64,000 nt of DNA from Kitasatospora sp. NBC_00458 (GTDB lineage Bacteria; Actinomycetota; Actinomycetes; Streptomycetales; Streptomycetaceae): the NCBI RefSeq assembly GCF_036013975.1, contig NZ_CP107904.1, forward strand, positions 3,425,501 through 3,489,500, in the 5' to 3' direction. The notes beneath the pieces were generated by a model. It was not told the DNA's origin. It saw only the letters and a program-made list of their open reading frames with translations, and did no database searches. Position numbers and translations under genes: made by a program. This document shows, piece after piece, positions 8,189 to 17,114 of this stretch. Each line of letters opens with the position of its first letter. Within the stretch, counting starts at the first letter, position 1.

Positions 8189-8608
8189 CTACCCGGCGGC
8201 CGCCCGCTCGTACGCCTCGCGCTCGTACGCCTCGCGCGCCGCCAGCAGCTCCGCCAGGTTCGCCCGGCTCCAGTCGCAGACCGCGTCCATCGGCCCCAGC
8301 AGCGTCCGCCCGAGCGGCGTCAGCGCGTACTCGACCCGCGGCGGGTTCTCGTCGTACTCGGTGCGGACGACCACGCCCTCGTACTCCATCGCACGCAGCG
8401 ACTCCGCCAGCACCTTCGCGGTGATCCCCGCCAGCGGCACCCTCAGCTCGGAGAAGCGGCGCGGACCGCCCTCCAGGCAGCGCATGATCTTCCAGGCCCA
8501 CTTCCGCCCGCCCAGCACGGGAACCGTCTGCACCGGGCAGTCCGGGTCGAAGAAGTCCGCCGGCAGCGGCGCGGGCGCGGTCTGCGTGGTACCCCCGGTC
8601 TGCGTCAT
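8189..8608 (-). CDS. HxlR-family transcriptional regulator
   Basis: A 139-residue winged-helix DNA-binding protein. The core shows VLGGRKWAWKIMRCLEGGPRRFSEL, GITAKVLAESLRAMEYEGVVVRTEY and VEYALTPLGRTL, which are the helix-turn-helix and wing of the HxlR family. Such regulators often sense electrophiles or redox state and control a divergent oxidoreductase. Here a NAD(P)-binding reductase gene is transcribed divergently, so regulation of that gene and autoregulation are likely. I set the start at ATG 8608. Confidence 0.9.
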   Translation of the reverse strand: MTQTGGTTQTAPAPLPADFFDPDCPVQTVPVLGGRKWAWKIMRCLEGGPRRFSELRVPLAGITAKVLAESLRAMEYEGVVVRTEYDENPPRVEYALTPLGRTLLGPMDAVCDWSRANLAELLAAREAYEREAYERAAAG

Positions 8609-8792
8609 GCCCCGACCGTAGCCGACCCGGCCCACGGCCGGTCCCGGCCGCCGGTCGACACCGGTGCTCCGCCCGCCGGCCCGCCCGCCTGCCTGCCTGC
8701 CCGCCGGTACCGTTGAAGTAACCGGCACCCCCCGGTCTACCGTCACGGCAACGGCGGGCGACAGCGCCCCCGACAACCGGACGGAGACCGCA

Positions 8793-9461
8793 ATAAACAG
8801 CACCGACAACCCCACCGACGCGACCGCCGACGTCGTCGTCTTCGGCGCCGGCGGCCAGGTCGGCCGGGCCGTGGTCGCCGAGGCCCGGCACCGCGGACTG
8901 ACCGTCACCGCCGCCGTCCGCGACCCCGCACGCCACGCCGACCTCGCCGGCCCGGGCGTCACCCTGGTGCCCTGCGACGTCACCGACCCCGCCGCCGTCG
9001 CCGCCGCGGCCCGCGGCCACGCCGCCGCCGTCAGCACCGTCTACACGCCCGACGTCCCCTCCGCCGAGTTCTACCCCGCCGCCGCCCGCGCCCTCGTCTC
9101 CGGCCTCGGGGCGGCCGGGGTCGGCCGCCTGGTCCACGTCGGAGTCGCCACCACCCTGGAGACCTCCCCCGGCGTCGCCGTCCACGACGACCCCGCCTTC
9201 CCCGCGGCCTACCGGGCCTTCTCGCTCGGCCACGCCGCCGCCCTCGACCTGCTCCGGGACTCCCCCGCCACCCTCGACTGGGTCACCGTCACCCCGCCCC
9301 TCGACCTCGACCGCACCGCCCCCGGCACCGGCCACTACCGGATCGGCGGCCCGCAGGTCCTCGGCGAGCGGATCGCCCAGGCCGACCTCGCCGTCGCCGT
9401 CACCGACCAGCTCACCGGCCCCGCCGCCCGCCACCGCGAGCAGATCGCCGTCGCCGCCTAG
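8793..9461 (+). CDS. NAD(P)-binding (NmrA/SDR-like) oxidoreductase, unusual start
   Basis: Rossmann-fold protein of the atypical SDR/NmrA group: VVVFGAGGQVGRAVVAEA is the dinucleotide-binding motif, followed by AAVRDPARHADL (NADP-type basic residues) and VSTVYTPDVPSAEF. The conserved domain begins about 12 codons into the frame as annotated here. No ATG, GTG or TTG lies in frame between a GTG at 8664, whose translation is Pro/Ala-rich and unlike the family, and the domain itself. An ATA codon at 8793 has GGAG six bases upstream, so I annotate it as the probable start. The true start could instead be GTG 8664. It is divergent from the HxlR gene. Confidence 0.7.
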   Translation: MNSTDNPTDATADVVVFGAGGQVGRAVVAEARHRGLTVTAAVRDPARHADLAGPGVTLVPCDVTDPAAVAAAARGHAAAVSTVYTPDVPSAEFYPAAARALVSGLGAAGVGRLVHVGVATTLETSPGVAVHDDPAFPAAYRAFSLGHAAALDLLRDSPATLDWVTVTPPLDLDRTAPGTGHYRIGGPQVLGERIAQADLAVAVTDQLTGPAARHREQIAVAA

Positions 9462-9546
9462 GGCACGCGGACGGGGCGGCGCCGGGGCCGTGCGGGGGAG
9501 GCGCCAAGCCGGGAAAACCCCTGGTCGAAACGGATCGCACCGTTCC

Positions 9547-10050
9547 ATGCTGAACACCATGCACATCCGCGAAGCCACCCCCGACGACTGGCCCGCCATC
9601 TGGCCGTTCCTCCGCGACATCATCGCCGCCGGCGAGACCTACTGCTGGGACCGCGACACCCCCGAGGAGCGCGCCCGCGCCACCTGGTTCAAGCCCGGCG
9701 GCCGGGTCCTCGTCGCCGTCGACGACGACACGCCCGGAACCGTCCTCGGCACCGCGGAGATGCACCCCAACCAGGCCGGCGGCGGCTCCCACGTCGCCAA
9801 CGCCGGCTTCATGGTCGACCCCCGCCACTCCGGGCGCGGCGTCGCACGCGCCCTGTGCGCCCGCGTCCTCGACCGGGCCCGCGCCGACGGCTACCGCGCC
9901 ATGCAGTTCAACGCCGTCGTCGAGACCAACCACCGCGCCGTCGCCCTCTGGCAGTCCTTCGGCTTCGACATCCTCGCCACCGTCCCCGCCGCCTTCGACC
10001 ACCCCGCCAAGGGCCCCGTCGGCCTGCACATCATGCACCGCACCCTGTAG
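9547..10050 (+). CDS. GNAT-family N-acetyltransferase
   Basis: A 167-residue acetyl-CoA-dependent acyltransferase. Motif A for acetyl-CoA pyrophosphate binding is at residues 91-102 (DPRHSGRGVARA). The C-terminal motif B has ETNHRAVALWQSFGF. The substrate is unknown; amines, amino acids and antibiotics are all possible. ATG 9547 and ATG 9559 are both possible starts, and neither has a clear Shine-Dalgarno sequence. It converges on the mycosin gene, with only 19 bp between stops. Confidence 0.88.
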   Translation: MLNTMHIREATPDDWPAIWPFLRDIIAAGETYCWDRDTPEERARATWFKPGGRVLVAVDDDTPGTVLGTAEMHPNQAGGGSHVANAGFMVDPRHSGRGVARALCARVLDRARADGYRAMQFNAVVETNHRAVALWQSFGFDILATVPAAFDHPAKGPVGLHIMHRTL

Positions 10051-10069
10051 GCCCCGGTCTCGGACCCGC

Positions 10070-11347
10070 TCACCCCCGACCGGGCGGCCACTGCTGCTGC
10101 GGCGGCGGACACCCCTGGTACCCGCCCGCCGCCGCGGCAGTCACCCGCCGACGCCGACGGACCACCAGCACCGCCCCCACCACACCCCCGCCCACCACCA
10201 CGACCCCCGCCGCCCCGAGCACCGTGTACGTCACCCCCCGGTTCCCCCCGGCCACGGCCCCCGGACCCGGAGCAGGCTCCTCCCAGGCCCCACCCACCGA
10301 GGGAGCCGTCGGTGCCCCCTGGGACTCCGCCCTGCCGAGCAGCGGATTCTCCCTGGGCCCCCCATCGACCGCGGCATTCGGTTCCAGCGCCCTGGCCGGT
10401 GACAGCAGTCCGTGCCCGTACCGGTCGTTCGGTACCGCCTCCCCACTGGCGGGTGGTGTCGCGCTCCTGATCATCCGGTTGATGACCTGCCCGGCCGAGA
10501 GGTTCGGGTACTTCGCCCGGATGAGCGCGGCTGTGGCGGATACGTAGGCCGTGGAGTCCGACGTGCCGTTGGCGATGCCGTGCCCAGCCGTGGACTTGGC
10601 GCTCGCCCTCGGGATGTCCGCACCGGGGGCGACCAGCGTCGTCTCGGGGCCCGAACTCGACTTCGCCCAGTGAAGCCCGTTCCGATCCACCGCTCCGACC
10701 GCCACCACGCCCGGGAAAGCCGCCGGATGCTCCACGGCCCCCTGCCGGTCACCGCTGTTCCCCGTACCCGCGACCAGGACCACGTCCTTGTCGACGGCGT
10801 ACGCCACCGCTTCACGAATCCCCGGGGCACCGCTCGGATAGCCGCCGATCGACATATTGACGACCTTGGCGCCGTGATCGACCGCGAACCTGATCGCTCG
10901 GGGGAGTCCCAAGTCGGCTGTGGCGTCGTTCTCGCCCCAGCTGATGCGGATCGGAAGGATCTTGGCCTTCGGGGCCAAGCCCATGATGCCCGACCCTCCG
11001 CCATGACCGTGCCCCGCGATCAAGCTCGCCATCCCCGTGCCGTGCCCGTTGTCATCCACCGTGCCGTCGGTGTTCTCGCCGGACAAGTCGGCCCCGGACA
11101 GCACCTGTCCGGTCAGGTCCTGGTGGTCCTTGAGGACACCGCTGTCGATGACAGCAACCACGATCCCCTCACCCTGTGAAACGGGCCAGATCGTCGATTC
11201 CGCCTTGTAGTTGACAAGTGGCCACTGCGAATCCCGGACACCGTCCGCACAAGCCGCACCGACGTCGACCGCTGCCAGCAGAGCTCCCGCCAGCGACACG
11301 GCTGCACGGCGCCTCAGACACCCGCGCCTCAAGCCCCGCCACCCCAC
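10070..11347 (-). CDS. mycP: Type VII secretion-associated subtilisin-like protease (mycosin)
   Basis: A 425-residue membrane-anchored S8 serine protease. It has a signal peptide (RRRAAVSLAGALLAAV...), catalytic D68 (AVIDSGV), H102 (NGHGTGMAS), oxyanion N197 (AGTGNSGD) and S263 (NGTSDSTAY). After the protease domain come a Pro-rich stretch, a C-terminal transmembrane helix (~365-390), a basic stop-transfer RRRRR and a PQQQ tail. This is the layout of MycP proteins that process ESX substrates or stabilise the secretion machine. The start is GTG. It is 76 bp downstream of the WXG-like gene in the same orientation. No EccB, EccC, EccD or EccE is present in the window. Confidence 0.9.
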   Translation of the reverse strand: MGWRGLRRGCLRRRAAVSLAGALLAAVDVGAACADGVRDSQWPLVNYKAESTIWPVSQGEGIVVAVIDSGVLKDHQDLTGQVLSGADLSGENTDGTVDDNGHGTGMASLIAGHGHGGGSGIMGLAPKAKILPIRISWGENDATADLGLPRAIRFAVDHGAKVVNMSIGGYPSGAPGIREAVAYAVDKDVVLVAGTGNSGDRQGAVEHPAAFPGVVAVGAVDRNGLHWAKSSSGPETTLVAPGADIPRASAKSTAGHGIANGTSDSTAYVSATAALIRAKYPNLSAGQVINRMIRSATPPASGEAVPNDRYGHGLLSPARALEPNAAVDGGPRENPLLGRAESQGAPTAPSVGGAWEEPAPGPGAVAGGNRGVTYTVLGAAGVVVVGGGVVGAVLVVRRRRRVTAAAAGGYQGCPPPQQQWPPGRG

Positions 11348-11423
11348 TCAGCACACGGATCGTCCCTCAACTCGAACGGGTGCGGGAAGACCGGTCGAAT
11401 CACCCGGCGCCGACGGCTGACCG

Positions 11424-12845
11424 TCACTTCACCACATCCGGATTGACGGTTTCGTCCGTCGCCCAGGTCTCCTCGTCCTCGACGAGGTACTCAGGGCGCC
11501 TCCGCTCGTTCCAGCCTTCCTTGCTCCACCGCTGCGCGCCTCCCAGCGGGAACATCGGACCGTGCGACATTCCGGCGGCACCGGGAACGGCAATCGCCCG
11601 GCTCCGGTTCTGGGCGCCCAGCCCGGAACCTCCTTCGGTGAAGGCTTGCTTGCCTCCGCTTCCCGTCCCCGCCCCTGGTCGTTCGCCGACTCCGATCACA
11701 GCGCCACCGCCACGACCGCCGCTGCCGCTCGCGGCGGGCGTCCCCCCGGCATCGGACCTGATGCCGCCACGGCCGAGATCAGCACGGGCAGGAAGGCCTT
11801 CCCGGCCGGTCTCGGGGACAACCGGTCTGGTCCAACCCGCGCCGGGCTCACCCACCACTGCCTGCCTTCCGACGGAAGCCGAGGTTCCTGCCACCTCACC
11901 GGGAAGACTCGTGCTTCCACCGTTCACCGGAGTACCGAGGATCCCCGTACCGCTCGAACCGTGCGACGGACCGCCGGATGCCGACCCGGGCGGGACATCG
12001 AGCCACGGTCCGCCGACCACAGTGCCGACGCCGAGGTTCGCGGTGCCGGCCTTCGGCGACGGAGAGGCCACACCCCCCTTGACTCCGGGTTCGGAGGTCG
12101 CCGATGAGCCGCGCTGGGCCGAGGCGCCGATCACCGGCGCATCCGAACCCGCGCCGCCGCTCGTGTGACTCTGCACTGGTCCCGCTGTCGGGCGGATTGC
12201 CGAGTTCCTGCCGCCTGGGGCCAGACTGCCGATGCCGGCCCCTCCGAGGAGGGTCCCCACGGCCGTGTACCCGCTCGGGTCGCCCGTCGGGGCCTCCGAG
12301 AAGTCATCGATCGGATTGGAGCCCTTCTTGCTCCCCGGCGGACCCGGGGGCTTCAGCATGGGGGCCGCGGTGCGGTAGTGCATGGCGAGGGTCTGCATGA
12401 CGGTGGCGGCTTCGAGTCTGCGCTGGTCGGCGAGGGCGGTGCGGCTGTCCTCGTCGTCGGCGCCGAAGAGGACGGAGAAGGTGTCGCCGACGCCGTCGGT
12501 GAACTGGTCCCAGCCGCCGGGTTCCTCGGGCATGTCGCGTTTGGCCTTGGCGATGGCCTCGGAGACGGCCTTGAGGGTGATGGCGGCGTCGTTGGCGTAG
12601 GAGGCGGCGTTGTTGATGGTGGTGGCGAGGTGGAGCATGCGGGAGCGGAAGGCGTCGCTGGTGCTGCCCTCCCAGGAGGTGGCGGCGTCGGTGCTGGCGC
12701 GGGTGAGGGTGGTGCGGATGGCCTTGAGGGTGTCGGCGGCGCGGCGCCAGGGGTCTGCGGCGGCCATCACCTCGCCGGGGTTGAGGGCCTGGGCCATCCT
12801 GCGGAGTTCGGCGTGGCTGTAGTCCGTGAAGTCGGTGTACCTCAC
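11424..12845 (-). CDS. WXG100/PPE-like protein with long Gly/Pro/Ser tail
   Basis: A 473-residue protein. The N-terminal ~150 residues are helical, with a W-x-G turn in TSWEGSTSDAF at about residue 58-68 between two helices, the hallmark of the WXG100 superfamily. From ~170 the sequence is Gly/Pro/Ser-rich and probably disordered. Likely a secreted or surface substrate of a type VII system; the tail may span the cell wall. Its start overlaps the stop of the upstream gene by 4 bp, indicating translational coupling. The effector function, if any, is not visible because no toxin domain is recognised. Confidence 0.75.
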   Translation of the reverse strand: MRYTDFTDYSHAELRRMAQALNPGEVMAAADPWRRAADTLKAIRTTLTRASTDAATSWEGSTSDAFRSRMLHLATTINNAASYANDAAITLKAVSEAIAKAKRDMPEEPGGWDQFTDGVGDTFSVLFGADDEDSRTALADQRRLEAATVMQTLAMHYRTAAPMLKPPGPPGSKKGSNPIDDFSEAPTGDPSGYTAVGTLLGGAGIGSLAPGGRNSAIRPTAGPVQSHTSGGAGSDAPVIGASAQRGSSATSEPGVKGGVASPSPKAGTANLGVGTVVGGPWLDVPPGSASGGPSHGSSGTGILGTPVNGGSTSLPGEVAGTSASVGRQAVVGEPGAGWTRPVVPETGREGLPARADLGRGGIRSDAGGTPAASGSGGRGGGAVIGVGERPGAGTGSGGKQAFTEGGSGLGAQNRSRAIAVPGAAGMSHGPMFPLGGAQRWSKEGWNERRRPEYLVEDEETWATDETVNPDVVK

Positions 12846-13294
12846 CGGACGCCCTTTCCGTCGTCGTTCCGGGCGGGGGCCACGGTCCGGGCGTAGGCGG
12901 CGGCGCTGGTGGCGGAGGGGTTGGCGACGGACCAGCCGTCGTCGCCGAGTTTCAGCTTGTTGCGGGTGCGGTGTTCCTGTTCCTCGTAGTTGGTGGCGGT
13001 GAGTTCGGCCTTCCTCTGGGCCTCGTCGACGGCGTCCTGGAGCTGGTTGAGGACGTCGCGCAGGCCGTCCCGCATGGTCTGGTAGCGGCCGTGCAGGTCG
13101 GTGGCCTCGGCGAAGGTTCCGAGGGCGTTCCCACCGATGCCGCTGCGGCCGTGTGTCGCGGTGCCGTCGGCGTGGTGCTGGAACTCGGCCAGCAGCAGCC
13201 GTACCTGGGCGGCGAAGGCGCGCAGTTGTTCGACCTCGACGCGGTAGCCGCGGCCGCTCCCGCCGGTCGGTCCGGTACCGGTCCCCGTTGCCAC
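12842..13294 (-). CDS. WXG100-like helical hairpin protein
   Basis: A 150-residue protein with two long amphipathic helices (VEVEQLRAFAAQVRLLLAEFQHHA and a second helix with QLQDAVDEAQRKAELTATNYEEQEHRT). It resembles EsxA/EsxB-type or chaperone-like partners of ESX substrates. The start is GTG 13294, chosen because GGGGAGG lies 8 bases upstream; a longer frame adds 32 His/Arg-rich residues with no such site. It is first in the operon and overlaps the next gene by 4 bp. I infer that it heterodimerises with the neighbouring WXG-like protein. Confidence 0.7.
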   Translation of the reverse strand: MATGTGTGPTGGSGRGYRVEVEQLRAFAAQVRLLLAEFQHHADGTATHGRSGIGGNALGTFAEATDLHGRYQTMRDGLRDVLNQLQDAVDEAQRKAELTATNYEEQEHRTRNKLKLGDDGWSVANPSATSAAAYARTVAPARNDDGKGVR

Positions 13295-13448
13295 GTGCGG
13301 CGCCTCCCCGTACGTCCGTCCGGTGTGTCGTTCGCGGTGCCGGTGCGGTGCCGTCGTCGGGTGGCGCGCCCGGTGGGTCATGTGTAACACACGGCCCGGG
13401 TGAGCCGAACGGTCTCCGCCCGGGCGGCGCGGGTGTTCTGGCGGACCG

Positions 13449-14183
13449 TCAGTTCACGGACGTCCGCTGCAGGGCGCTCAGGGCTCGGCGGCAGAGCGAG
13501 TCGGCGTGGCGGGTGGTTTCGGGGAGCCGGTAGCGGGTGGCGAGGGCGAGGGTGGTGTCGACGGCTTCGGTCAGGCCGATGCGGTGGCCGACGGAGACGA
13601 AGACGGGTTTGACGCCGGGCCGGGTGCGGACGGCGCTGCCGACCTCTTCGCCGGTGGCGGGGTCGGTGAGCGGGGTCCGGTCGCCGCGGGCGGGGCCCGG
13701 GTCCCGGTGGTCGAAGGTGAACGGGGTCTTGGCGACGCCGAGGGTGCGCAGGCCGGTGAGGACGCCGAGGTGGCTGGCGAGGCCGAGGCGGCGCGGGTGG
13801 GCGAGGCCGTAGCCGTCGCAGACGACGGTGCCGGGGCGGCGGGTGAGGGCGGCGAGGGCGTCGAGGACGGCGGGCAGTTCGCGGAAGGCGAGCAGGCCGG
13901 GGATGTAGGGGAAGGCGATCCGGCCGGTGGCGGTGGCTTCCTCGACGACGTCGAGGGTGGCGAGGTCGAGGACGACGGCGGCTGCGACGACGAGGTCGCG
14001 TTCGTCGTCGTAGGCGACGTCGACGCCGGCGATGAGCCGGTCGTCCGTGCCGTCCGGGGCAGGGCCGTCGGGGCCGTCGGAACCGTCGGCGATGGCCCCG
14101 TACGACTGGACGAGCGGGCGGAGCCGCTCCTGTTCGGCGAGCGCCTGGGCCTCGGTGGTGGGCCAGTCGGCGGGGATGGGCAC
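13449..14183 (-). CDS. nfi: Endonuclease V (deoxyinosine 3' endonuclease)
   Basis: Cuts DNA one nucleotide 3' of deoxyinosine, starting repair of deaminated adenine. The 244-residue product has the RNase H-like catalytic core: IAGVDVAYD (D55 is the first metal ligand), the wedge motif FPYIPGLLAFRE, and CDGYGLAHPRRLGLASHLG, followed by KPVFVSVGHRIGL. A GTG start at 14183 is chosen because AGGGGG precedes it by ~7 bases. The N-terminus carries a GPDGPAPDG-rich insertion before the first strand that most homologues lack. Single gene, cytoplasmic. Confidence 0.93.
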   Translation of the reverse strand: MPIPADWPTTEAQALAEQERLRPLVQSYGAIADGSDGPDGPAPDGTDDRLIAGVDVAYDDERDLVVAAAVVLDLATLDVVEEATATGRIAFPYIPGLLAFRELPAVLDALAALTRRPGTVVCDGYGLAHPRRLGLASHLGVLTGLRTLGVAKTPFTFDHRDPGPARGDRTPLTDPATGEEVGSAVRTRPGVKPVFVSVGHRIGLTEAVDTTLALATRYRLPETTRHADSLCRRALSALQRTSVN

Positions 14184-14431
14184 GGCGGTTCCCCCTGGGT
14201 GTGCGGAGCGGTCGGTCGGTTCGGGTGGAGCTGTTCGGTCGTGGCCCACCGTACCCAGCGGGGCGGACGACCCCGGGGTGAGCCTGTGCGCCCCCCGTGC
14301 CCCGGGTGACGCGGGTTAGCCTGGTCGGAATGCCGGAGGGTCGGCCGGGTCTCCCGAACTCCCGTTACGGGTAGGTCTTCTGGCATCCGGTACGACCCGC
14401 CCGTTCCCCCCGACGTGCGAAGGACTCCGCC

Positions 14432-14659
14432 ATGCCGCGCCGCCCGACTCCGGCCCAGTTCGTCCTCGGTGTGTTCACCGTCGTCGCCGCCACGGTGGCG
14501 CTGCTGGCCGCCACCGGCGCCGAGGGCGTGGTGGAGGTGGCGGTGGCGGTGGGCTTCGCGCTCGCTCTCGGCACCTTGGTGACGGTGCTGTCGGTGCGGG
14601 CCGCCGCTGGCCGCGCGGAGCCGCCGGCCGCCGGGCACGGGTACGCCCGGCAGCGCTGA
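14432..14659 (+). CDS. Small two-helix membrane protein
   Basis: A 75-residue protein with two predicted transmembrane helices (FVLGVFTVVAATVALLAATG and VAVAVGFALALGTLVTVLSV) and a basic C-terminal tail. AAGGA lies about 7 bases before ATG 14432, supporting translation. No family recognised. It stands alone between endonuclease V (divergent) and the RDD genes (convergent). The role is unknown. Confidence 0.6.
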   Translation: MPRRPTPAQFVLGVFTVVAATVALLAATGAEGVVEVAVAVGFALALGTLVTVLSVRAAAGRAEPPAAGHGYARQR

Positions 14660-14738
14660 GGCGGCGCCACCGGGCGGTCCGGGGTGCGGGGTACGTCCGG
14701 GATGCGGCGTACGTGGAGTGCGGGCTGGGCGGGCCGGA

Positions 14739-15461
14739 TCAGCCCGTGGTGACCACCACCGTCTTGGCGGCCTTGTCGTGGATGCACTGGCGGTAGGGCT
14801 TGTCGAAGACGCCGAACATGCCGTCGATCAGCCACCAGAGCCAGGCGCAGCAGATGACGGCGGGCAGGATGAAGACGGCCGCCCGGGTCCAGGCGGCGGA
14901 CTGGGTCGGGGGGCTGCCGTCGATCAGCATGGCGACCCGGATCTTCATGGCCTTCTTGCCGAGGGTCTGGCCGTCGCGGCCGAGCATCACGCCGTCGTAG
15001 ACGAGGTAGATCGCGCAGGCGAGCCAGAAGGCGCCGGCGGAGCCCGAGCTGTCGGAGAGGCTGGCGAAGGGCAGCACCAGGAGGACCGCGACGGCCTGTA
15101 CCAGCAGGTAGTCGATCAGCTGGGCGACGATCCGGTTGGGCCAGCTGCCGAGCGGCGGCATCCCCGGGACGGGGCCGGCGCCGGGCGTGCCGTAGCCGGC
15201 GGGGCCGGGGCCGTAGCCGGGCGGGGGCTGGTCGTAGGGTGACCGGCCGGGCGGGGGCTGGCCCTGCCCGTACGGCGAACCGCCGTAGTCGCCGCCGTAC
15301 GCGCCGGGGCGGTCGGAGGGGCTGCCGGACGGTGGCGGGGTGCCGTACGGGTCCGACGGCGTACCTTCCGGCGTGCCGCCGCCGTGCTGCGGGGGCTTCT
15401 TGTCGAAGGAGGGCTGGCCGCCCCCCTCCGGCTCGGGGCCTGAGGGGTCGTGGGTGCTCAT
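14739..15461 (-). CDS. RDD-family membrane protein
   Basis: A 240-residue protein. The first ~100 residues are Pro/Gly/Tyr-rich and cytosolic (repeats such as GGDYGGSPYGQG), a common leader in actinobacterial RDD proteins. The C-terminal RDD domain starts at SWPNRIVAQLIDYLLV. It carries the LVYDGVMLGRDGQTLGKKAMKIRV motif, two further helices and an HDKAAKTVVV ending. Here the first Arg-Asp signature position reads IDY. RDD proteins include putative ion antiporters. It lies 81 bp downstream of a second RDD gene, so the pair is probably co-transcribed. Confidence 0.88.
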   Translation of the reverse strand: MSTHDPSGPEPEGGGQPSFDKKPPQHGGGTPEGTPSDPYGTPPPSGSPSDRPGAYGGDYGGSPYGQGQPPPGRSPYDQPPPGYGPGPAGYGTPGAGPVPGMPPLGSWPNRIVAQLIDYLLVQAVAVLLVLPFASLSDSSGSAGAFWLACAIYLVYDGVMLGRDGQTLGKKAMKIRVAMLIDGSPPTQSAAWTRAAVFILPAVICCAWLWWLIDGMFGVFDKPYRQCIHDKAAKTVVVTTG

Positions 15462-15542
15462 TCCCCGAGTAGAACATCACACATTCTATGAACTTGGGAT
15501 ATTTGGTCGGTTTTGTCCGACCTGGCTCCGGGTGAGCCCGTG

Positions 15543-17114
15543 TCAGAGCCGCACCACCCGGGTGCGGGCCGCCCGGTCGTGCCAGCCGCGCCGGGCGGGG
15601 CGGTCGAACAGCGGCCGGACCAGGCCGACCAGCAGCAGCACCGACACCTGTCCGACCAGCCACCGGCTCAGCGAGCGGCCGAAACCGAGCCGGGCCGTCC
15701 GGGCGGCCCGGACGGCCCGGGCGGTGGACGGGGTGACGGCCCGGGCGGCGTCCGCGTCGACCACCCGGATCCGGGCCAGTCGCTTGCCGAAGGTCTGGCC
15801 GGTGCGGGCGGTCGGCAGGACCTCGTAGAACAGGCCGGTGAAGAGGAGGATGCCGAGCAGGACGGCGACCTTCCCGGCCACCACGCCGTCCACCAGCCAG
15901 ACGTCCAGCTGACGGTGGGTGAGCCGGCTGGCCATCCTGGCCCGGGCGAGCTTCTCCTGGAGGTGGTCCGCGACGGAGGTGCCGAGTGGGATCCCGGCGG
16001 CGGTGGCGACGACGGCCAGGACGGCGGTGTCCACCAGGCGGGCGGCGGTCCGGCGGCCCAGCCCGGCGGGTCTCGGTGCGGCTCCGGAGCGGCGCCGGGT
16101 CGTGGCCGGACGGGAGGCGGCCGGGAGGGCCGCAGCAGGACGGGACTCTGCCGGCGGGGAAGCGGCCGGACGGGAGGCGGTGGCCTCGGGTGCGGCGGAC
16201 GCGGCAGCGGCCGGGGCCACGGGCGCGGCGGGCTCCGCAGGAGGGGCGGGCGCCGGGGCCACGGGCGCGGGGGCGGACGGCGCAGGGACGGACGGCGCGG
16301 CTGCGGCGACCGCCGTCGGCAGCCCGCGCGGCCCGTCGGCCTCCGGGGACTCCGCCGGAGCCACCGGGGCCTCCGCCGGCACCGGCCCGGGCGCCAGGGC
16401 CACGGCCCGGAGCGGCACCGGCGCGGCCGCCTCGGCGGGCGCCTCCCCACCGGCACCCGCGCCCCAGGAGACCCAGCGCGGCGCGGCTCCCGGCTCCACC
16501 GGCCCGTGCCACGCCGGCGACCCGGCGGGCGCCGCACCGGCCTCCGCCACCACCGCGTGCGCCCCGGTCTCCGGGCCCGACCAGTCCGCGCGGACCGCCG
16601 GGGCCACGGGGACCACGGGAATCGCCGGGACGACAGGGGCCGCTGGGACGACAGGGGCCGCCGGGGCCACGGGGGCCGCAGAGTCCGCGCCCGGGAACCC
16701 GACCGCCGCCGGACCTGCCGCCGGGCCCGCCGCCTCCCCGCCCGGCCGGAAGACCGGCCCGCCCTCCGGCATCGCGAAGGTGAACGAGGCGCCGCCCGAG
16801 GTCTGGTCCAGGTACACCGGCCCGGTGTCCCCGGCCGTCGCCGGCCGGGCCCGCTCGACGGGCTCGGCCGCAGCCGTCGGCGGCGGCACGTACCGCGCGC
16901 CCACCCCGGCCGCCGCCGTGCCCGGCCGCCGGGTCGCGTACCGGGGCGGCTCCAGGACCTCGCCCTCGGCGGGCGCGGGCCGGCTGGTACCGGGCACCCA
17001 GGCGGTACCGCCCCAGTAGCGGACGAAGCCGGGGACGGAGGGGTCGGGGTAGTAGCCCGGCGCGGGACCGGCCGCCGTCTCCGTGCTGCCGCCCGCGAGG
17101 GGCCGGTCCGTCAT
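15543..17114 (-). CDS. DUF2510 plus RDD-domain membrane protein
   Basis: A 523-residue protein. A short DUF2510 motif near the N-terminus (GYYPDPSVPGFVRYWGGTAWVPG, residues ~20-40) is followed by about 310 residues rich in Ala/Pro/Val with tandem VVPAAPVVPA-type repeats. The C-terminal ~170 residues form an RDD domain (GLGRRTAARLVDTAVLAVVATAAG, then GQTFGKRLARIRVVD and DRPARRGWHDRAARTRVV). The domain order suggests a membrane transporter-like module with a long cytosolic linker. The linker is low complexity and may vary in length between strains. First gene of the RDD pair. Confidence 0.85.
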   Translation of the reverse strand: MTDRPLAGGSTETAAGPAPGYYPDPSVPGFVRYWGGTAWVPGTSRPAPAEGEVLEPPRYATRRPGTAAAGVGARYVPPPTAAAEPVERARPATAGDTGPVYLDQTSGGASFTFAMPEGGPVFRPGGEAAGPAAGPAAVGFPGADSAAPVAPAAPVVPAAPVVPAIPVVPVAPAVRADWSGPETGAHAVVAEAGAAPAGSPAWHGPVEPGAAPRWVSWGAGAGGEAPAEAAAPVPLRAVALAPGPVPAEAPVAPAESPEADGPRGLPTAVAAAAPSVPAPSAPAPVAPAPAPPAEPAAPVAPAAAASAAPEATASRPAASPPAESRPAAALPAASRPATTRRRSGAAPRPAGLGRRTAARLVDTAVLAVVATAAGIPLGTSVADHLQEKLARARMASRLTHRQLDVWLVDGVVAGKVAVLLGILLFTGLFYEVLPTARTGQTFGKRLARIRVVDADAARAVTPSTARAVRAARTARLGFGRSLSRWLVGQVSVLLLVGLVRPLFDRPARRGWHDRAARTRVVRL

